NCBI RefSeq assembly: GCF_002879855.1
Contig: NZ_PNYB01000035.1
Coordinates: 1 to 51,710 of the forward strand
Origin: Trinickia soli
GTDB lineage: Bacteria > Pseudomonadota > Gammaproteobacteria > Burkholderiales > Burkholderiaceae
Length of the DNA: 51,710 bases
Reading direction: 5' to 3'
The translations under genes were made by a program, and so were the position numbers. Positions 1 to 10,390 of this stretch are shown piece after piece (positions within the stretch are counted from its first letter, which is position 1; every line of letters starts with the position of its first letter). The notes under the pieces were generated by a model. That model searched no databases. It saw nothing but the letters and a program-made list of their open reading frames with translations, and was not told where the DNA came from.

Positions 1-12
1 AGTCCACAGCCG

Positions 13-46
13 GTGCTCAGGCCGTTCTATCGAACAGCCTGAGCAC
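13..46. other. Strong hairpin at the left edge
   Basis: GTGCTCAGGC (13-22) pairs perfectly with GCCTGAGCAC (37-46). After a one-base mismatch, GTTC (24-27) pairs with GAAC (32-35) around the loop TATC. No run of T follows on either strand, so it is not a convincing intrinsic terminator. It may be the remnant of a terminator or of a mobile-element end, since it lies next to the repeats at 73-120. Confidence 0.5.
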
Positions 47-72
47 AAGCACTACCTAGTCTAGCCCGCCGC

Positions 73-120
73 CAAAGGGGACATCTCTATCTTGGGCAAA
101 AGGGGACATTTCAATTTTGG
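73..120. repeat. Two imperfect direct repeats, possible IS21-type end remnant
   Basis: CAAAGGGGACATCTCTATC begins at 73 and a close copy, starting AAAAGGGGACATTTCAAT, begins near 98. Both end in TTGG, and the period is about 24-25 bases. Multiple short repeats of the type AAAGGGGACATTTCTAT are typical, as I recall, of the ends of IS21-family elements. No istA or istB coding sequence is in the window, so this would be only a terminal fragment, or the element lies to the left. The repeat is seen directly; the family is inferred. Confidence 0.35.
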
Positions 121-150
121 ATTGACATCAGGAGACAAAAATTCATAGTC

Positions 151-636
151 TCAGGCTGTTTCGCCGTCGTACGCCCGCTGCAACTGCGCGATGTCGAGCT
201 TGCACATCTGCATCATTGCGTGCATGACCCGCGCCGAACGCTCGCGATCCTGGTCGCGCAGCATCTCGCCGAGCACGGTTGGCACGACCTGCCATGTCAC
301 GCCGAACCGGTCGCGCAGCCATCCGCATTGGAGCCGCTCCCCCCCTTCGCCCAGCTTGTCCCAGAGCGCGTCCACCTCCGCTTGCGTGCGGCAATGAATG
401 AAAAACGAAATCGCCGGCGAAAACGCCATCTGCGGATTCGGGCCGCCGTTCAGGGCGATGAAGGTCTGCCCGTCGAGTTCGAACGTCACGCTCATGACGC
501 TACCTTTCTCTCGGGGTCCGGCTTCTCCATAGTGCATCACGTCGACGATCTTCGAACGCTCAAAGACGGACGTATAAAACGCAGCCGCCTGCTCGGCTTC
601 GCGATCGAACCACAGAAACGGCGTGATCTTTTGCAT
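151..636 (-). CDS. VOC superfamily protein, PhnB-like
   Basis: This 161-residue protein belongs to the glyoxalase/bleomycin-resistance (VOC) fold group of the PhnB / '3-demethylubiquinone-9 3-methyltransferase-like' type. It begins MQKITPFLWFD, continues with an AAAFYTSVF helix and a long beta-rich core, and has the family-like segments FELDGQTFIALNGG and DRFGVTWQVVP, which closes the second beta-alpha-beta-beta-beta unit. Members are small cytosolic proteins of mostly unknown substrate; despite the old name, methyltransferase activity is not established for the family. The start is supported by an AAGGAGAG ribosome site a few bases upstream. It is transcribed away from the glucan operon and has no obvious functional link to it. 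Confidence 0.88.
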   Translation of the reverse strand: MQKITPFLWFDREAEQAAAFYTSVFERSKIVDVMHYGEAGPREKGSVMSVTFELDGQTFIALNGGPNPQMAFSPAISFFIHCRTQAEVDALWDKLGEGGERLQCGWLRDRFGVTWQVVPTVLGEMLRDQDRERSARVMHAMMQMCKLDIAQLQRAYDGETA

Positions 637-1147
637 GCTCTCTCCTTTTTACGGTTCGCATCGGCAGCGCGCCGCATCGTCCGGTCCGCGATCCAGCGAT
701 CCAGCGATGCGTACGATGCAGGACGACCGAAACCGGGCCGAATCGATCGCGATGTAAAAATGCACTTTCACCTGTCACATTTACACCGCTCGCGGTCCCA
801 TCACGACCGATCCCTCCGCCATCAAGACTAGTCGATGACTGTTGTCATCGGAATAGCGAAAAAATGGCCAACCGTACGAAAAGCGCATGCCGGTCCCGGC
901 TGGCGCGCGCATACTGGCCGCTATCGACGCTATCCGTTCGTCGAACGCCGCCCCCGCCGCGGGAACGGCGGCATGCATCGTGCTTTCGCTCAGTCGCGCG
1001 CTCATGCCGCCAACGCCCCGGCCACGGCTCGCGCGGCGCACGGATCATCGAGCGCCGCCTGACAACGCGATGCGATCGCACACCGGGGCGCCTACGGGGC
1101 GGAGCCTGAACGTGCATCCACATCGCCGGACGAACTGGAACGGACCG
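637..1147. other. Intergenic region between the VOC gene and glgE
   Basis: About 510 bases separate the two divergent genes and no convincing gene is seen. The glgE frame stays open back to about 887, but the encoded extension is low-complexity and unlike the family. A perfect 7-base inverted repeat, CGATGAC (833-839) and GTCATCG (844-850) around TGTT, could be an operator for the operon. CCAGCGAT occurs as a short tandem repeat near 695-710. No clear -35/-10 pair could be assigned. Confidence 0.4.
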
Positions 1148-4100
1148 ATGGACTATCGTACGTATGCGCCGCGGATTTACTTTCTTCACCCCCTTCTCGT
1201 CGGGCCGCTGCAAGCCTGGCCCGCTCACTTCGAGCGCGCGGCGGCGCTCGGCTTCGATCACGTTCTGATCGGCTCGCCGTTCGCCACGGGGCAGGCCGCT
1301 CATCTGCAGCTCGTCGCCGATCACGCGCGGGCGCACCCGGTGTTGGGCGCGCCTGGCCACGTCGATGAAACACTGCGTTCGCTGGCTCAAGCCGCACAGA
1401 CGCACGGGCTCGGGTTGCTCGTGGATATCGTCCTCGATCGCGTCGCGGCCGACGGCGAACTGATACGCGCACATCCGCAGTGGTTTCACCCCTACGAAAG
1501 CGCGCGCTCGCGACTCGATCCGCGGCATGCACGCCATGAGGACAATGCGGCCTTCGCGAACTTCGGCGATCCTCACGCGGCCACACAGCTCACCGCCTGG
1601 TGGTGCGAGCGTCTCGCGGCGATGATCGATGCCGGCGTGACGGGCTTTCGCTTCGATTCGCCCCATCACGTGCCGCTCGATGCCTGGCAAGCGCTGCGCG
1701 CCGCTCTGAAGGCGCGGCGCGATGATGTTCGCCTGCTGGCCTCGACGCCCGGGCTTGCACGCGGCGACCTCGCGCGGCTTGCGCCGGTGGGCTTCGACAG
1801 CGTCTTCTCATCGGTCCGCTGGTGGGATTACCGGGCGGACTGGCTCGCCGACGAGCATGCAGCGCTCACGCGCGTCGGCGCGCCGATCGCCTTCCCCGAA
1901 GCCCCCTACGGACCGCGCCTTGTCAGCGAGTTCACCTATGCGGCCGATTCCGCGGTGATCGAGCGGGCGTATCGCCGCGCAATCGCGACAAGCGCCGCGC
2001 TCGGTACCGGCTGGCTCGTGCCGATGGGCTTCGAATTCGGCATCGCCGAGCCGCTCTCGCCCACGATCGGCAGCGCCGATCGCTATCGCGAAGCCTGCGC
2101 CGCCGCGCGCTTCGATCTTTCCGACGCGCTCTCGCAAGCGAATACGTTGCAGCAGCAAACCCCGCTGCTGTCGACCGCTGGCGAAGTGCGTCAATTGTCG
2201 GCCGCGGGATCGAACGTCGCCGCCGTCTTGCGCGGCGAGTGCCCCGACCTGCGCGATGCACGCGAAGCCGTATTGCTGCTGGCCAACCCCGATCTGGACC
2301 GGCCCACCTATGTCGAGCCCGCGCGGTTCCTCGACGGCGTGCCCGGCAATTTCATGGCGTTCAAGCCGTTGAGCGATCCTTGCACGAGCCAGGCCGAGCC
2401 GCTGCCGGCGTTCGCGTTGGCGCCCGGGGAAACGCGCCTTTATCGCGCGCTGCCCTGTCCGAAGGTGGCCGTACGCCGTCCGTCGAAACGCACGTCGACT
2501 GCGTCGGCGATGGATGCGCTGGCGGCACCGCGCATCGCGATCGAAAGCGTGACGCCGTCCATCGACGGCGGTCGCTTCGTGGTAAAGCGCGTCGTGGGCG
2601 AGGAGGTCGAAATCGGCGCGGCGATTTTCGGGGAAGGCCACGACAAGATTGCCGCCGCGGTGATCTGGCGCGCCACCGATGAAACGGCCTGGCGCGAGGC
2701 GCCGATGCTGCCCGCTCAGCCTGCCGGGCTCGATCTCTGGCAAGGCCGCATCCCGCTGACGCGCGTCGGGCGTTACGAGTTCACGGTGATCGCCTGGCGC
2801 GACGATTTCGCCTCGCTCGTCGACCATATTCGAAAGAAGCTCGACGCCAATCAATCGGTCGAGCTCGAACTCGAAGAAGCGCGCCATCTACTCGCACGTG
2901 TCTTAGCCGAAGCCGAGACGGCCGACGAAACGGGCGTGCAACAGCAGATTCATCAGGATCATCGCGACTACGAAGGACAGCGTGCCGCGATCGCCGAATT
3001 GAAGCGTATCGCCATCCGCTTCGCGCATGCGAATGCAACGGCGCGGCTCGAAGTCCTGCTCGCGCCCGACACGGCCGCCGCCATTGCGCGGGCGCGCCAT
3101 CGTCCCTTTCTTGCGCGCGACGCCACGATGTACCGCATCGACGCCGAGCGCGCCACCGCCCGCTTCGCGAGCTGGTACGAAATCTTCCCGCGCTCGATGA
3201 GCGGCGACGCGTCGCGTCACGGCACGTTCGACGATGTCATCGCGCAACTGCCGCGCATCCGCGACATGGGCTTCGACGTGCTTTACTTCCCGCCGATTCA
3301 CCCGATCGGCAGGATCAATCGCAAGGGGCGCAACAATACACTCAATGCGCAACCGGGCGACGTAGGCAGCCCGTATGCGATCGGCAGTGCGGAAGGCGGC
3401 CATACCGCCGTCCACCCGGAGCTCGGTACGCTTGACGATTTCAAGCGGATGCTCGCGGCGGCCCACGCACACGGGCTTGAAATCGCACTCGATTTCGCCA
3501 TCCAATGCGCGCCCGATCATCCGTGGCTGACCGAACACGCGACGTGGTTCGCCTGGCGCCCCGACGGCACGCTGCGCTATGCCGAGAATCCGCCGAAGAA
3601 GTACCAGGACATCGTCAATCCCGAGTTCTACGCGCATGACGCAAAGCCGGCGCTGTGGCTCGCGCTGCGCGATGTCATCGCGTTCTGGATCGATGCCGGC
3701 GTGCGCATCTTCCGCGTCGACAATCCGCACACGAAGCCGCTGCCGTTTTGGGAGTGGATGATCGCCGACATTCGTGCGCGCGACCCCGACGTCATCTTTC
3801 TATCGGAAGCGTTCACGCGGCCGCGCCTCATGTATCGGCTGGCGAAGCTTGGCTTTTCGCAGTCCTACACGTACTTCACCTGGCGCGAATCGAAGCGCGA
3901 CTTCACCGAGTATCTGACCGAACTCACGCAGACGAACGTGCGCGAATTCTTCCGCCCGAATTTCTTCGTCAACACGCCCGACATCAACCCGCGGCACCTG
4001 CAAGCACAGGGGCGCGCCGGCTTCATGATCCGTGCGGCGCTGGCCGCGACGCTATCGGGGCTGTGGGGTGTCTACAGCGGCTTCGAACTGTGCGAAGCGG

Positions 4101-4672
4101 CGGCATTGCCGGGCAGCGAAGAGTATCTGGATTCGGAGAAGTATCAGCTGCGCGCGTGGGATTGGCATCGGCCTGGCAACATCGTCGACATCGTCACGAT
4201 GCTGAACCGGATCCGCCGCGCGAACCCCGCGCTGCATTCGCACCTGGGCCTGACGTTCCTGACTGCGCACAACGACCGCATCCTGTTTTTCGAGAAAGCG
4301 ACGCCGTCGCGCGAAAACGTCGTCCTGGTGGCGATCAGCCTCGATCCGTTCCAGCCGCAAGAGGCCGATATCGAACTATCCCCACGCACGTATGAGCACT
4401 GGCGCATGGGGGAATGGGATGCACTGGCTGTGACCGATCTCGCGACCGGCGCGCGCGGCGAATGGCGCGGACGCCGACAGCACGTGAGACTCGAGCCCGA
4501 GCGCCCCTTCGCCATCTGGCGCATCGCGCCGGCGGCCGGCATGCCGCACGACGAACGTGCGCATTGGGCGCTGAGCCACGCTGGCCGTACAGACCAGAGC
4601 AGTCCCGTCAGTCAACTGAGCCACGACGGCCATCGCGAGCACGGCGCCCCGGAGACCCACCATGAAGCGTGA
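1148..4672 (+). CDS. glgE: Maltosyltransferase GlgE with an extra N-terminal degenerate GH13 domain
   Basis: GlgE (alpha-1,4-glucan:maltose-1-phosphate maltosyltransferase, GH13_3) extends alpha-1,4-glucans with maltose from maltose-1-phosphate. The protein is 1174 residues from the ATG at 1148, against about 670 for actinobacterial GlgE. The true GlgE module runs from about residue 455 to the end, with the nucleophile in FRVDNPHTKP (Asp858) and the acid/base in FLSEAFTRP (Glu887), 29 residues apart as in the family. Residues 1-400 form a second alpha-amylase-like barrel: it keeps GFRFDSPHH (Asp170), but the usual DxVxNH motif reads DIVLDRV and no catalytic Glu stands in the LLASTPGL strand, so it is probably inactive. 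The frame is open to 887, but 1148 (MDYRTYAPRIYFLHP) is the better start. It overlaps treS by 11 bases. Confidence 0.93.
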   Translation: MDYRTYAPRIYFLHPLLVGPLQAWPAHFERAAALGFDHVLIGSPFATGQAAHLQLVADHARAHPVLGAPGHVDETLRSLAQAAQTHGLGLLVDIVLDRVAADGELIRAHPQWFHPYESARSRLDPRHARHEDNAAFANFGDPHAATQLTAWWCERLAAMIDAGVTGFRFDSPHHVPLDAWQALRAALKARRDDVRLLASTPGLARGDLARLAPVGFDSVFSSVRWWDYRADWLADEHAALTRVGAPIAFPEAPYGPRLVSEFTYAADSAVIERAYRRAIATSAALGTGWLVPMGFEFGIAEPLSPTIGSADRYREACAAARFDLSDALSQANTLQQQTPLLSTAGEVRQLSAAGSNVAAVLRGECPDLRDAREAVLLLANPDLDRPTYVEPARFLDGVPGNFMAFKPLSDPCTSQAEPLPAFALAPGETRLYRALPCPKVAVRRPSKRTSTASAMDALAAPRIAIESVTPSIDGGRFVVKRVVGEEVEIGAAIFGEGHDKIAAAVIWRATDETAWREAPMLPAQPAGLDLWQGRIPLTRVGRYEFTVIAWRDDFASLVDHIRKKLDANQSVELELEEARHLLARVLAEAETADETGVQQQIHQDHRDYEGQRAAIAELKRIAIRFAHANATARLEVLLAPDTAAAIARARHRPFLARDATMYRIDAERATARFASWYEIFPRSMSGDASRHGTFDDVIAQLPRIRDMGFDVLYFPPIHPIGRINRKGRNNTLNAQPGDVGSPYAIGSAEGGHTAVHPELGTLDDFKRMLAAAHAHGLEIALDFAIQCAPDHPWLTEHATWFAWRPDGTLRYAENPPKKYQDIVNPEFYAHDAKPALWLALRDVIAFWIDAGVRIFRVDNPHTKPLPFWEWMIADIRARDPDVIFLSEAFTRPRLMYRLAKLGFSQSYTYFTWRESKRDFTEYLTELTQTNVREFFRPNFFVNTPDINPRHLQAQGRAGFMIRAALAATLSGLWGVYSGFELCEAAALPGSEEYLDSEKYQLRAWDWHRPGNIVDIVTMLNRIRRANPALHSHLGLTFLTAHNDRILFFEKATPSRENVVLVAISLDPFQPQEADIELSPRTYEHWRMGEWDALAVTDLATGARGEWRGRRQHVRLEPERPFAIWRIAPAAGMPHDERAHWALSHAGRTDQSSPVSQLSHDGHREHGAPETHHEA

Positions 4673-7600
4673 AGATCAACCGCTCGACGCGGCTGCCGCC
4701 GAGTCGGGCGCGCGCGCACGCGCGGCGCGACGTCGAGCCCGCGGCGCGCTCTCGGACGATCCGCTCTGGTACAAAGACGCGATCATCTATCAGGTCCATG
4801 TGAAGTCGTTCTTCGATGCGAACAACGACGGCGTAGGCGACTTCGCGGGTTTGATCGCCAAGCTCGATTACATCGCCGAACTGGGCGTCAATACGATCTG
4901 GCTGCTGCCGTTCTACCCGTCGCCGCGCCGCGACGACGGCTACGACATCGCCGATTACCGCAACGTCCACCCCGATTACGGCACGCTCGCCGACGCGCGC
5001 CGCTTCATCCAAGGGGCGCACGCGCGCGGCATGCGCGTCGTCACGGAACTCGTCATCAACCACACGTCGGATCAACACCCGTGGTTCCAGCGTGCACGTC
5101 GCGCCAAACCGGGATCGAACCATCGCAACTATTACGTCTGGTCGGACACCGACAAGAAGTACGAAGGCACGCGCATCATCTTCATCGACACCGAGCCGTC
5201 GAACTGGACCCACGATCCCGTCGCGGGCGCCTACTACTGGCATCGTTTCTACTCGCATCAGCCCGATCTGAACTTCGACAATCCGGCCGTGATGCGCGAA
5301 GTGCTGCAGGTCATGCGCTTCTGGCTCGATATGGGAATCGACGGGCTGCGCCTCGACGCCGTGCCGTACCTCGTCGAACGCGAAGGCACGAGCAACGAGA
5401 ATCTGCCGGAAACGCACGCGGTTCTGAAGCGCATCCGCGCCACGATCGATGCCGAGTATCCGAACCGGATGCTGTTGGCCGAGGCCAACCAATGGCCCGA
5501 AGACGTGCAGGAATACTTCGGCCAGGAAGACGAATGCCATATGGCGTTTCACTTCCCGCTGATGCCGCGCATCTACATGGCCATCGCGAGCGAGGACCGC
5601 TTCCCGATCACCGACATCATGCGGCAGACGCCCGAGTTGCCGCCTTCGTGCCAATGGGCGATCTTTCTGCGCAACCATGACGAGCTCACGCTCGAGATGG
5701 TGACCGATTCCGAGCGCGACTATCTGTGGAACACCTACGCGAGCGACCGACGCGCGCGGCTGAACCTCGGCATACGCCGTCGGCTCGCGCCGCTGATGGA
5801 GCGCGATCGACGCCGCATCGAGCTCATCAATTCGCTGCTGCTTTCGATGCCGGGCACGCCCGTGATTTATTACGGCGACGAACTCGGCATGGGCGACAAC
5901 ATTCACCTGGGCGATCGCGACGGCGTGCGCACGCCGATGCAATGGTCGTCCGATCGCAACGGCGGGTTTTCGCGCGCAGACCCCGAGCAGCTGGTCCTGC
6001 CGCCCGTCATGGGGACGCTGTACGGTTTCGACGCCATCAACGTCGAAGCGCAAACGCGCGATCCGCATTCGTTGCTCAATTGGACGCGCCGCATGCTCGC
6101 CACGCGCCGGTCCAAGCACGCGTTCGGACGCGGGACGATCCGCTTCCTGCGTCCGTCCAATCGCAAGATCCTTGCGTACCTGCGCGAGATGGAAGGCGAA
6201 GCGCCGATTCTCTGCGTCGCGAACCTGTCGCGTGCGCCGCAAGCGGTTGAACTCGACTTGTCCGAATTCGCGGGCCGCGTGCCCGTGGAAATGACGGCCG
6301 ACTCCGTGTTCCCCGCCATCGGCCAGCTCACCTACCTGCTGACGTTCCCGCCCTACGGCTTTCTTTGGTTTCTGCTGTGCAACCGGGAGGACCGCCCGTC
6401 GTGGGCTCAGGCCAACTCCGAGCAGTTGCCCGAGTTCGTTACGCTCGTCATGCGCGCGGGACAAACGGGGCCGACGCCGGAAAACGTCCGCCTGCTCGAA
6501 TCGGAGGTGCTGCCTTCGTATCTGAGCCGTCGCCGTTGGTTCGCGTCGAAGGATCAGAAACTGCATAGCGTACGGCTCGCCGCATTGACGACGATCCCCG
6601 ATGCGGGTTTCGCCTTCACCGAAATCGAGGCCGATGTCGGCCGCCACACCGAGCGCTATGTGTTGCCGCTCGCGATCAGTTGGGGCGCCGATACGACCGT
6701 GCCCCTGTTCATGCAGCTCGCGCTGGCTCGCGTGCGTCGCGGCCGCAACATCGGCCACCTGACGGACGCCTTTGCGTTACCGCTGTTTGCGCACGGTGTA
6801 CTGCAGAAACTGCGCGAGCGCGCGGCGGTGCCGACCGTGCAGAAGAGCGAAATCCGCTTCCTGCCGACGGCGCGTTTCGGTGAGCTCGATGCGCTCGGCG
6901 ATGCGCCCGAGATCCGCTGGATCGCGGCGGAGCAAAGCAACAGTTCGCTCGTGATGGGCGAGCGCGCCGTGCTCAAACTGGTGCGTCGGTTGATCGGCGG
7001 CATTCACCCCGAAGCCGAAATGAGCCGCCATCTGACCGAGATCGGCTACGCCAATACTGCGCCGCTCTATGGCGAAGTGGTCCGCGTCGATCCGCAGGGC
7101 GTGCCGCATACGCTCGCGTTGCTCCAGGGGTTCATCGAGAACCAGGGCGATGCCTGGAATTGGGCGCTCGATTACCTGCGGCGGGTCATCGACGAGTTGG
7201 CGTTGAGGCCCGAAACCGAGGAAGTCGACACCGACATGATCGAGGGCTACCGCGCGCTGGCCGGCACGATCGGCCGTCGGTTGGGCGAGTTGCATGCCGC
7301 GCTGGCGGCGCCCTGCGATGATCCCGCGTTTGCTCCCGAGCAAGCCAGCGCGGCCGACGTGCGCAGCTGGATCGAGGGCGCCCGTTCGATGCTGGAGCAC
7401 GCGCTCGACGTGTTGGCCGCCGAGGCTGCCAAGGAAGGCACCTCGATCGACGAGGACACGCGTGCGCTCGCCCAAGCGTTGATCGGCCGGCGCGCTGCGC
7501 TCGTCGAAGCGCTCGAACGGCATGTGCCGCACGACATCGACGCACTGCGTACCCGAGTGCATGGCGATTTCCATCTGGGCCAGGTGCTGATCGCGCAAAA

Positions 7601-8057
7601 CGATGTCTACCTGATCGATTTCGAGGGCGAGCCGGCCCGCAGCCTCGACGAGCGTCGCACGAAACGCAGCCCGCTCGTCGATGTCGCCGGCATGCTGCGC
7701 TCGTTCTCCTATGCCAGCGCGGCGGCTCAGCCCGTTTCCGAAAACGCCCCCGCGCAAACGGCCGACCGCAAGCGCTCGCTGTTCGAGCGCTTCCGCGAGG
7801 AAGGTCAGGACAGCTTCCTGGCCGGCTATCGCAAGGCGATTGCCCAGGCCGTGCGCCCGGTGGTTGCGCCGGAAGCCGAACAGGTGCTGCTCGATTTGTT
7901 CCTCGTCGAAAAAGCCGCCTACGAAGTGCGCTACGAAGCGGCGAACCGGCCCACTTGGCTTGGGTTGCCGCTGCGTGGCCTGGCCTCGCTGGCCGCGCGG
8001 CTCCTCGGCGAGACGAAACATGACGGCGACGAAGCACCGGCGCCTGCGCAAACGTGA
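4662..8057 (+). CDS. treS: Trehalose synthase / maltokinase fusion
   Basis: This 1131-residue bifunctional protein isomerises trehalose and maltose (TreS, GH13_16) and phosphorylates maltose with ATP to maltose-1-phosphate, the GlgE substrate. TreS occupies about residues 20-560: it starts [16 protein letters not shown] and shows nucleophile Asp232 ([10 protein letters not shown]), acid/base Glu274 (LLAEANQW) and transition-state Asp340 (LRNHDEL). Maltokinase fills about 620-1110, beginning near [11 protein letters not shown], with the phosphotransfer motif HGDFHLGQ (967-974) and metal/ATP motif DFEGEP (from 986). In many bacteria these are two genes; the fusion channels trehalose straight into maltose-1-phosphate. 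The start lies inside the end of glgE, indicating translational coupling. Confidence 0.95.
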   Translation: MKREDQPLDAAAAESGARARAARRRARGALSDDPLWYKDAIIYQVHVKSFFDANNDGVGDFAGLIAKLDYIAELGVNTIWLLPFYPSPRRDDGYDIADYRNVHPDYGTLADARRFIQGAHARGMRVVTELVINHTSDQHPWFQRARRAKPGSNHRNYYVWSDTDKKYEGTRIIFIDTEPSNWTHDPVAGAYYWHRFYSHQPDLNFDNPAVMREVLQVMRFWLDMGIDGLRLDAVPYLVEREGTSNENLPETHAVLKRIRATIDAEYPNRMLLAEANQWPEDVQEYFGQEDECHMAFHFPLMPRIYMAIASEDRFPITDIMRQTPELPPSCQWAIFLRNHDELTLEMVTDSERDYLWNTYASDRRARLNLGIRRRLAPLMERDRRRIELINSLLLSMPGTPVIYYGDELGMGDNIHLGDRDGVRTPMQWSSDRNGGFSRADPEQLVLPPVMGTLYGFDAINVEAQTRDPHSLLNWTRRMLATRRSKHAFGRGTIRFLRPSNRKILAYLREMEGEAPILCVANLSRAPQAVELDLSEFAGRVPVEMTADSVFPAIGQLTYLLTFPPYGFLWFLLCNREDRPSWAQANSEQLPEFVTLVMRAGQTGPTPENVRLLESEVLPSYLSRRRWFASKDQKLHSVRLAALTTIPDAGFAFTEIEADVGRHTERYVLPLAISWGADTTVPLFMQLALARVRRGRNIGHLTDAFALPLFAHGVLQKLRERAAVPTVQKSEIRFLPTARFGELDALGDAPEIRWIAAEQSNSSLVMGERAVLKLVRRLIGGIHPEAEMSRHLTEIGYANTAPLYGEVVRVDPQGVPHTLALLQGFIENQGDAWNWALDYLRRVIDELALRPETEEVDTDMIEGYRALAGTIGRRLGELHAALAAPCDDPAFAPEQASAADVRSWIEGARSMLEHALDVLAAEAAKEGTSIDEDTRALAQALIGRRAALVEALERHVPHDIDALRTRVHGDFHLGQVLIAQNDVYLIDFEGEPARSLDERRTKRSPLVDVAGMLRSFSYASAAAQPVSENAPAQTADRKRSLFERFREEGQDSFLAGYRKAIAQAVRPVVAPEAEQVLLDLFLVEKAAYEVRYEAANRPTWLGLPLRGLASLAARLLGETKHDGDEAPAPAQT

Positions 8058-10321
8058 GGATGGCCGAAATGGGCTCTATGAAAGATCAATCCGCACGGAT
8101 CCGCGAGATTGCCGATCGCGACCCATTGGCGGGGCTGCATCCCGTCGACCTCGAGGCGCTCGTCGATGCCCGACACCCCGACCCGTTCTCTCAACTCGGG
8201 CTGCATCGGACCGCAGACGGCCATGTCGTGCGCGCCATGCTGCCCGGTGCGGCAAGCGTGGCCGTCGTTGCTCGCGCGAACGGCCAATGCATCGGCAGGC
8301 TCACGCAAATCGATTCGCGCGGCCTGTTCGCAGGACGCGTCGAGCGCGCGGAACCCTATCGGCTTCATATCGACTGGCATGGCGTCGAGCAGGAGACCGA
8401 AGATCCCTACTCGTTCGGCCCGGTACTGTCCGAAGATGCGCTCGCCCGCCTCGCGCGCGCCGATCCGTATGCCGTGCTCGATTGCCTCGGCTCCCGGCCC
8501 TGCACGCTCGACGGCATCCCCGGCGTGCGCTTCGCGGTGTGGGCGCCCAATGCGCGGCGCGTGTCCGTGGTCGGCGACTTCAACACGTGGGACGGCCGAC
8601 GGCATCCGATGCGGCTGCGCCACGTAGCCGGCGTATGGGAACTGTTCGTGCCGCGGCTGTCCGCCGGCGCAAGTTACAAGTACGAGATCGTCGCGCGCGA
8701 CGGGCGCACGCTGCCGCTCAAAGCCGATCCTTGCGCGCTGCAAACCGAACGCACGCCCGCAACGGCATCGATCGTCGCCGATTGGAGCGCCATCGACCAA
8801 TTCACCTGGACCGACGGCGCCTGGATCGCCAATCGCGCGTCGCTGCAAAACGCCCGTGCACCGATCGCCATCTACGAGGTGCATGCGGAATCGTGGCTGC
8901 GCGTCGAAGAAGACGGCCGCCGCGGGCTCGATTGGTACGAACTCGCCGATCGGCTCATTCCGTACGCGCTCGGTATGGGCTTTACGCACATCGAATTCCT
9001 GCCGATCGCCGAGCATCCGTTCGGCGGCTCCTGGGGCTATCAACCGCTCTCGCAGTTCGCGCCGTCGGCGCGTTTCGGACCGCCGCAGGGCTTCGCGCAT
9101 TTCGTCAATCGGGCTCATGAAGCGGGCCTTGGCGTAATCCTCGATTGGGTCAGCGCGCACTTTCCGAACGACGCGCACGGCCTGATTCAATTCGACGGTA
9201 CGCCGCTTTACGAACATCAGGATCCGCGCGAGGGCTATCACCAGGATTGGAACACGATGATCTACAACCTCGGCCGCAACGAGGTCAGCGCGTTCCTGGT
9301 CGCATCGGCGCTTGCGTGGCTGCTGCGTTATCACGTCGACGGCCTGCGCGTGGACGCCGTCGCATCGATGCTCTATCGCGATTATTCGCGCGCGCAAGGC
9401 GAGTGGGTGCCGAACATCTACGGCGGCCGCGAAAACCTCGAAGCGATCGCGTTCCTGAAGCGGGTCAATCACGAAGTCGCCTACGCGCCGGGCGTGCCGG
9501 GCGCGATCACGATCGCCGAAGAATCGACGGCATGGCCCGGCGTGACGGCTCGCATCGAGGACGGCGGGCTCGGCTTCGATTTCAAATGGAACATGGGCTG
9601 GATGCACGACACGTTGCACTACATGCATGAAGACCCGGTCTACCGCCGCTATCATCATCACAACATGACGTTCGGGATGGTCTACGCGTACTCCGAACGG
9701 TTTGTGCTGCCGCTCTCGCATGACGAAGTCGTGCATGGCAAAGGCTCGCTGCTCGGCAAAATGCCCGGCGACCGCTGGCAGCAATTCGCGAACCTGCGCG
9801 CGTACTTCGGTTTCATGTGGACCCACCCCGGCAAAAAGCTGCTGTTCATGGGCGGGGAGCTCGCGCAGTACGGCGAGTTCAATCACGACGCCTCGCCGCA
9901 TTGGCATCTGCTCGACGACCCGATGCACCACGGCGTGCAAACGCTGGTGCGCGACCTGAATCGCCTCTATGCGGCGGAGCCGGCACTGCATGCACTCGAT
10001 GCCGAGCCGGGCGGCTTCGAATGGCTCGTCGGCGACGACAGCGGCAACAGCGTCTTCGCCTATCGACGCTGCGACGGCAGCGGGCGCGAGGTGGCCGTCA
10101 TCTGCAACTTCACGCCCGTGCCGCGCCATGGCTACCGCATCGGCATGCAGCGCGCAGGCTGGTGGGCCGAAGTGCTCAACACCGATGCGGCAGCCTACGG
10201 CGGCTCGAACGTCGGCAATTCGGGGGGCGTCGTCACGCAGGACGTCGCAAGCCACGGCAAACCGCAATCGGTCGTACTGACGATACCGCCTCTGGCCACG
10301 ATCATCCTGCGCGCCGAATGA
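8054..10321 (+). CDS. glgB: 1,4-alpha-glucan branching enzyme
   Basis: GlgB (GH13_9) cuts alpha-1,4 chains and rejoins them as alpha-1,6 branches. The 755-residue protein carries an N-terminal branching-enzyme domain, a CBM48 module around residues 155-250 ([21 protein letters not shown]) and the catalytic barrel with Asp434 ([10 protein letters not shown]), Glu489 ([11 protein letters not shown]) and Asp557 ([10 protein letters not shown]). A C-terminal all-beta domain ends in [13 protein letters not shown]. The start is uncertain: a GTG at 8054 overlaps the treS stop, and ATGs follow at 8060 and 8069. A GAGG at 8056-8059 sits nine bases before 8069, so translation may begin there (MGSMKDQ). 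It branches the linear glucan made by GlgE. Confidence 0.95.
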   Translation: MRMAEMGSMKDQSARIREIADRDPLAGLHPVDLEALVDARHPDPFSQLGLHRTADGHVVRAMLPGAASVAVVARANGQCIGRLTQIDSRGLFAGRVERAEPYRLHIDWHGVEQETEDPYSFGPVLSEDALARLARADPYAVLDCLGSRPCTLDGIPGVRFAVWAPNARRVSVVGDFNTWDGRRHPMRLRHVAGVWELFVPRLSAGASYKYEIVARDGRTLPLKADPCALQTERTPATASIVADWSAIDQFTWTDGAWIANRASLQNARAPIAIYEVHAESWLRVEEDGRRGLDWYELADRLIPYALGMGFTHIEFLPIAEHPFGGSWGYQPLSQFAPSARFGPPQGFAHFVNRAHEAGLGVILDWVSAHFPNDAHGLIQFDGTPLYEHQDPREGYHQDWNTMIYNLGRNEVSAFLVASALAWLLRYHVDGLRVDAVASMLYRDYSRAQGEWVPNIYGGRENLEAIAFLKRVNHEVAYAPGVPGAITIAEESTAWPGVTARIEDGGLGFDFKWNMGWMHDTLHYMHEDPVYRRYHHHNMTFGMVYAYSERFVLPLSHDEVVHGKGSLLGKMPGDRWQQFANLRAYFGFMWTHPGKKLLFMGGELAQYGEFNHDASPHWHLLDDPMHHGVQTLVRDLNRLYAAEPALHALDAEPGGFEWLVGDDSGNSVFAYRRCDGSGREVAVICNFTPVPRHGYRIGMQRAGWWAEVLNTDAAAYGGSNVGNSGGVVTQDVASHGKPQSVVLTIPPLATIILRAE

Positions 10322-10390
10322 CGGTGCGCAACATGGCGCCGGCCCGGACCATGACGAAAACAGCAATTGCCATCAGAACCAGGATGCGGC

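Noticed and set aside
887-1147. N-terminal extension of glgE back to 887
   Set aside because: The extra residues are low-complexity Ala/Arg/Pro sequence, with no ribosome site and no match to GlgE or GH13; the ATG at 1148 precedes the first structured strand.
4608-6758. Long minus-strand open frame (about 716 codons) opposite treS
   Set aside because: Composition is Arg/Gly/Asp/His-rich with no family features, and the plus strand carries an unmistakable TreS with all catalytic residues. High G/C third positions create such shadow frames.
7931-10366. Long minus-strand open frame (811 codons) opposite glgB
   Set aside because: Again a shadow: no recognisable domain, and the plus strand encodes complete GlgB.
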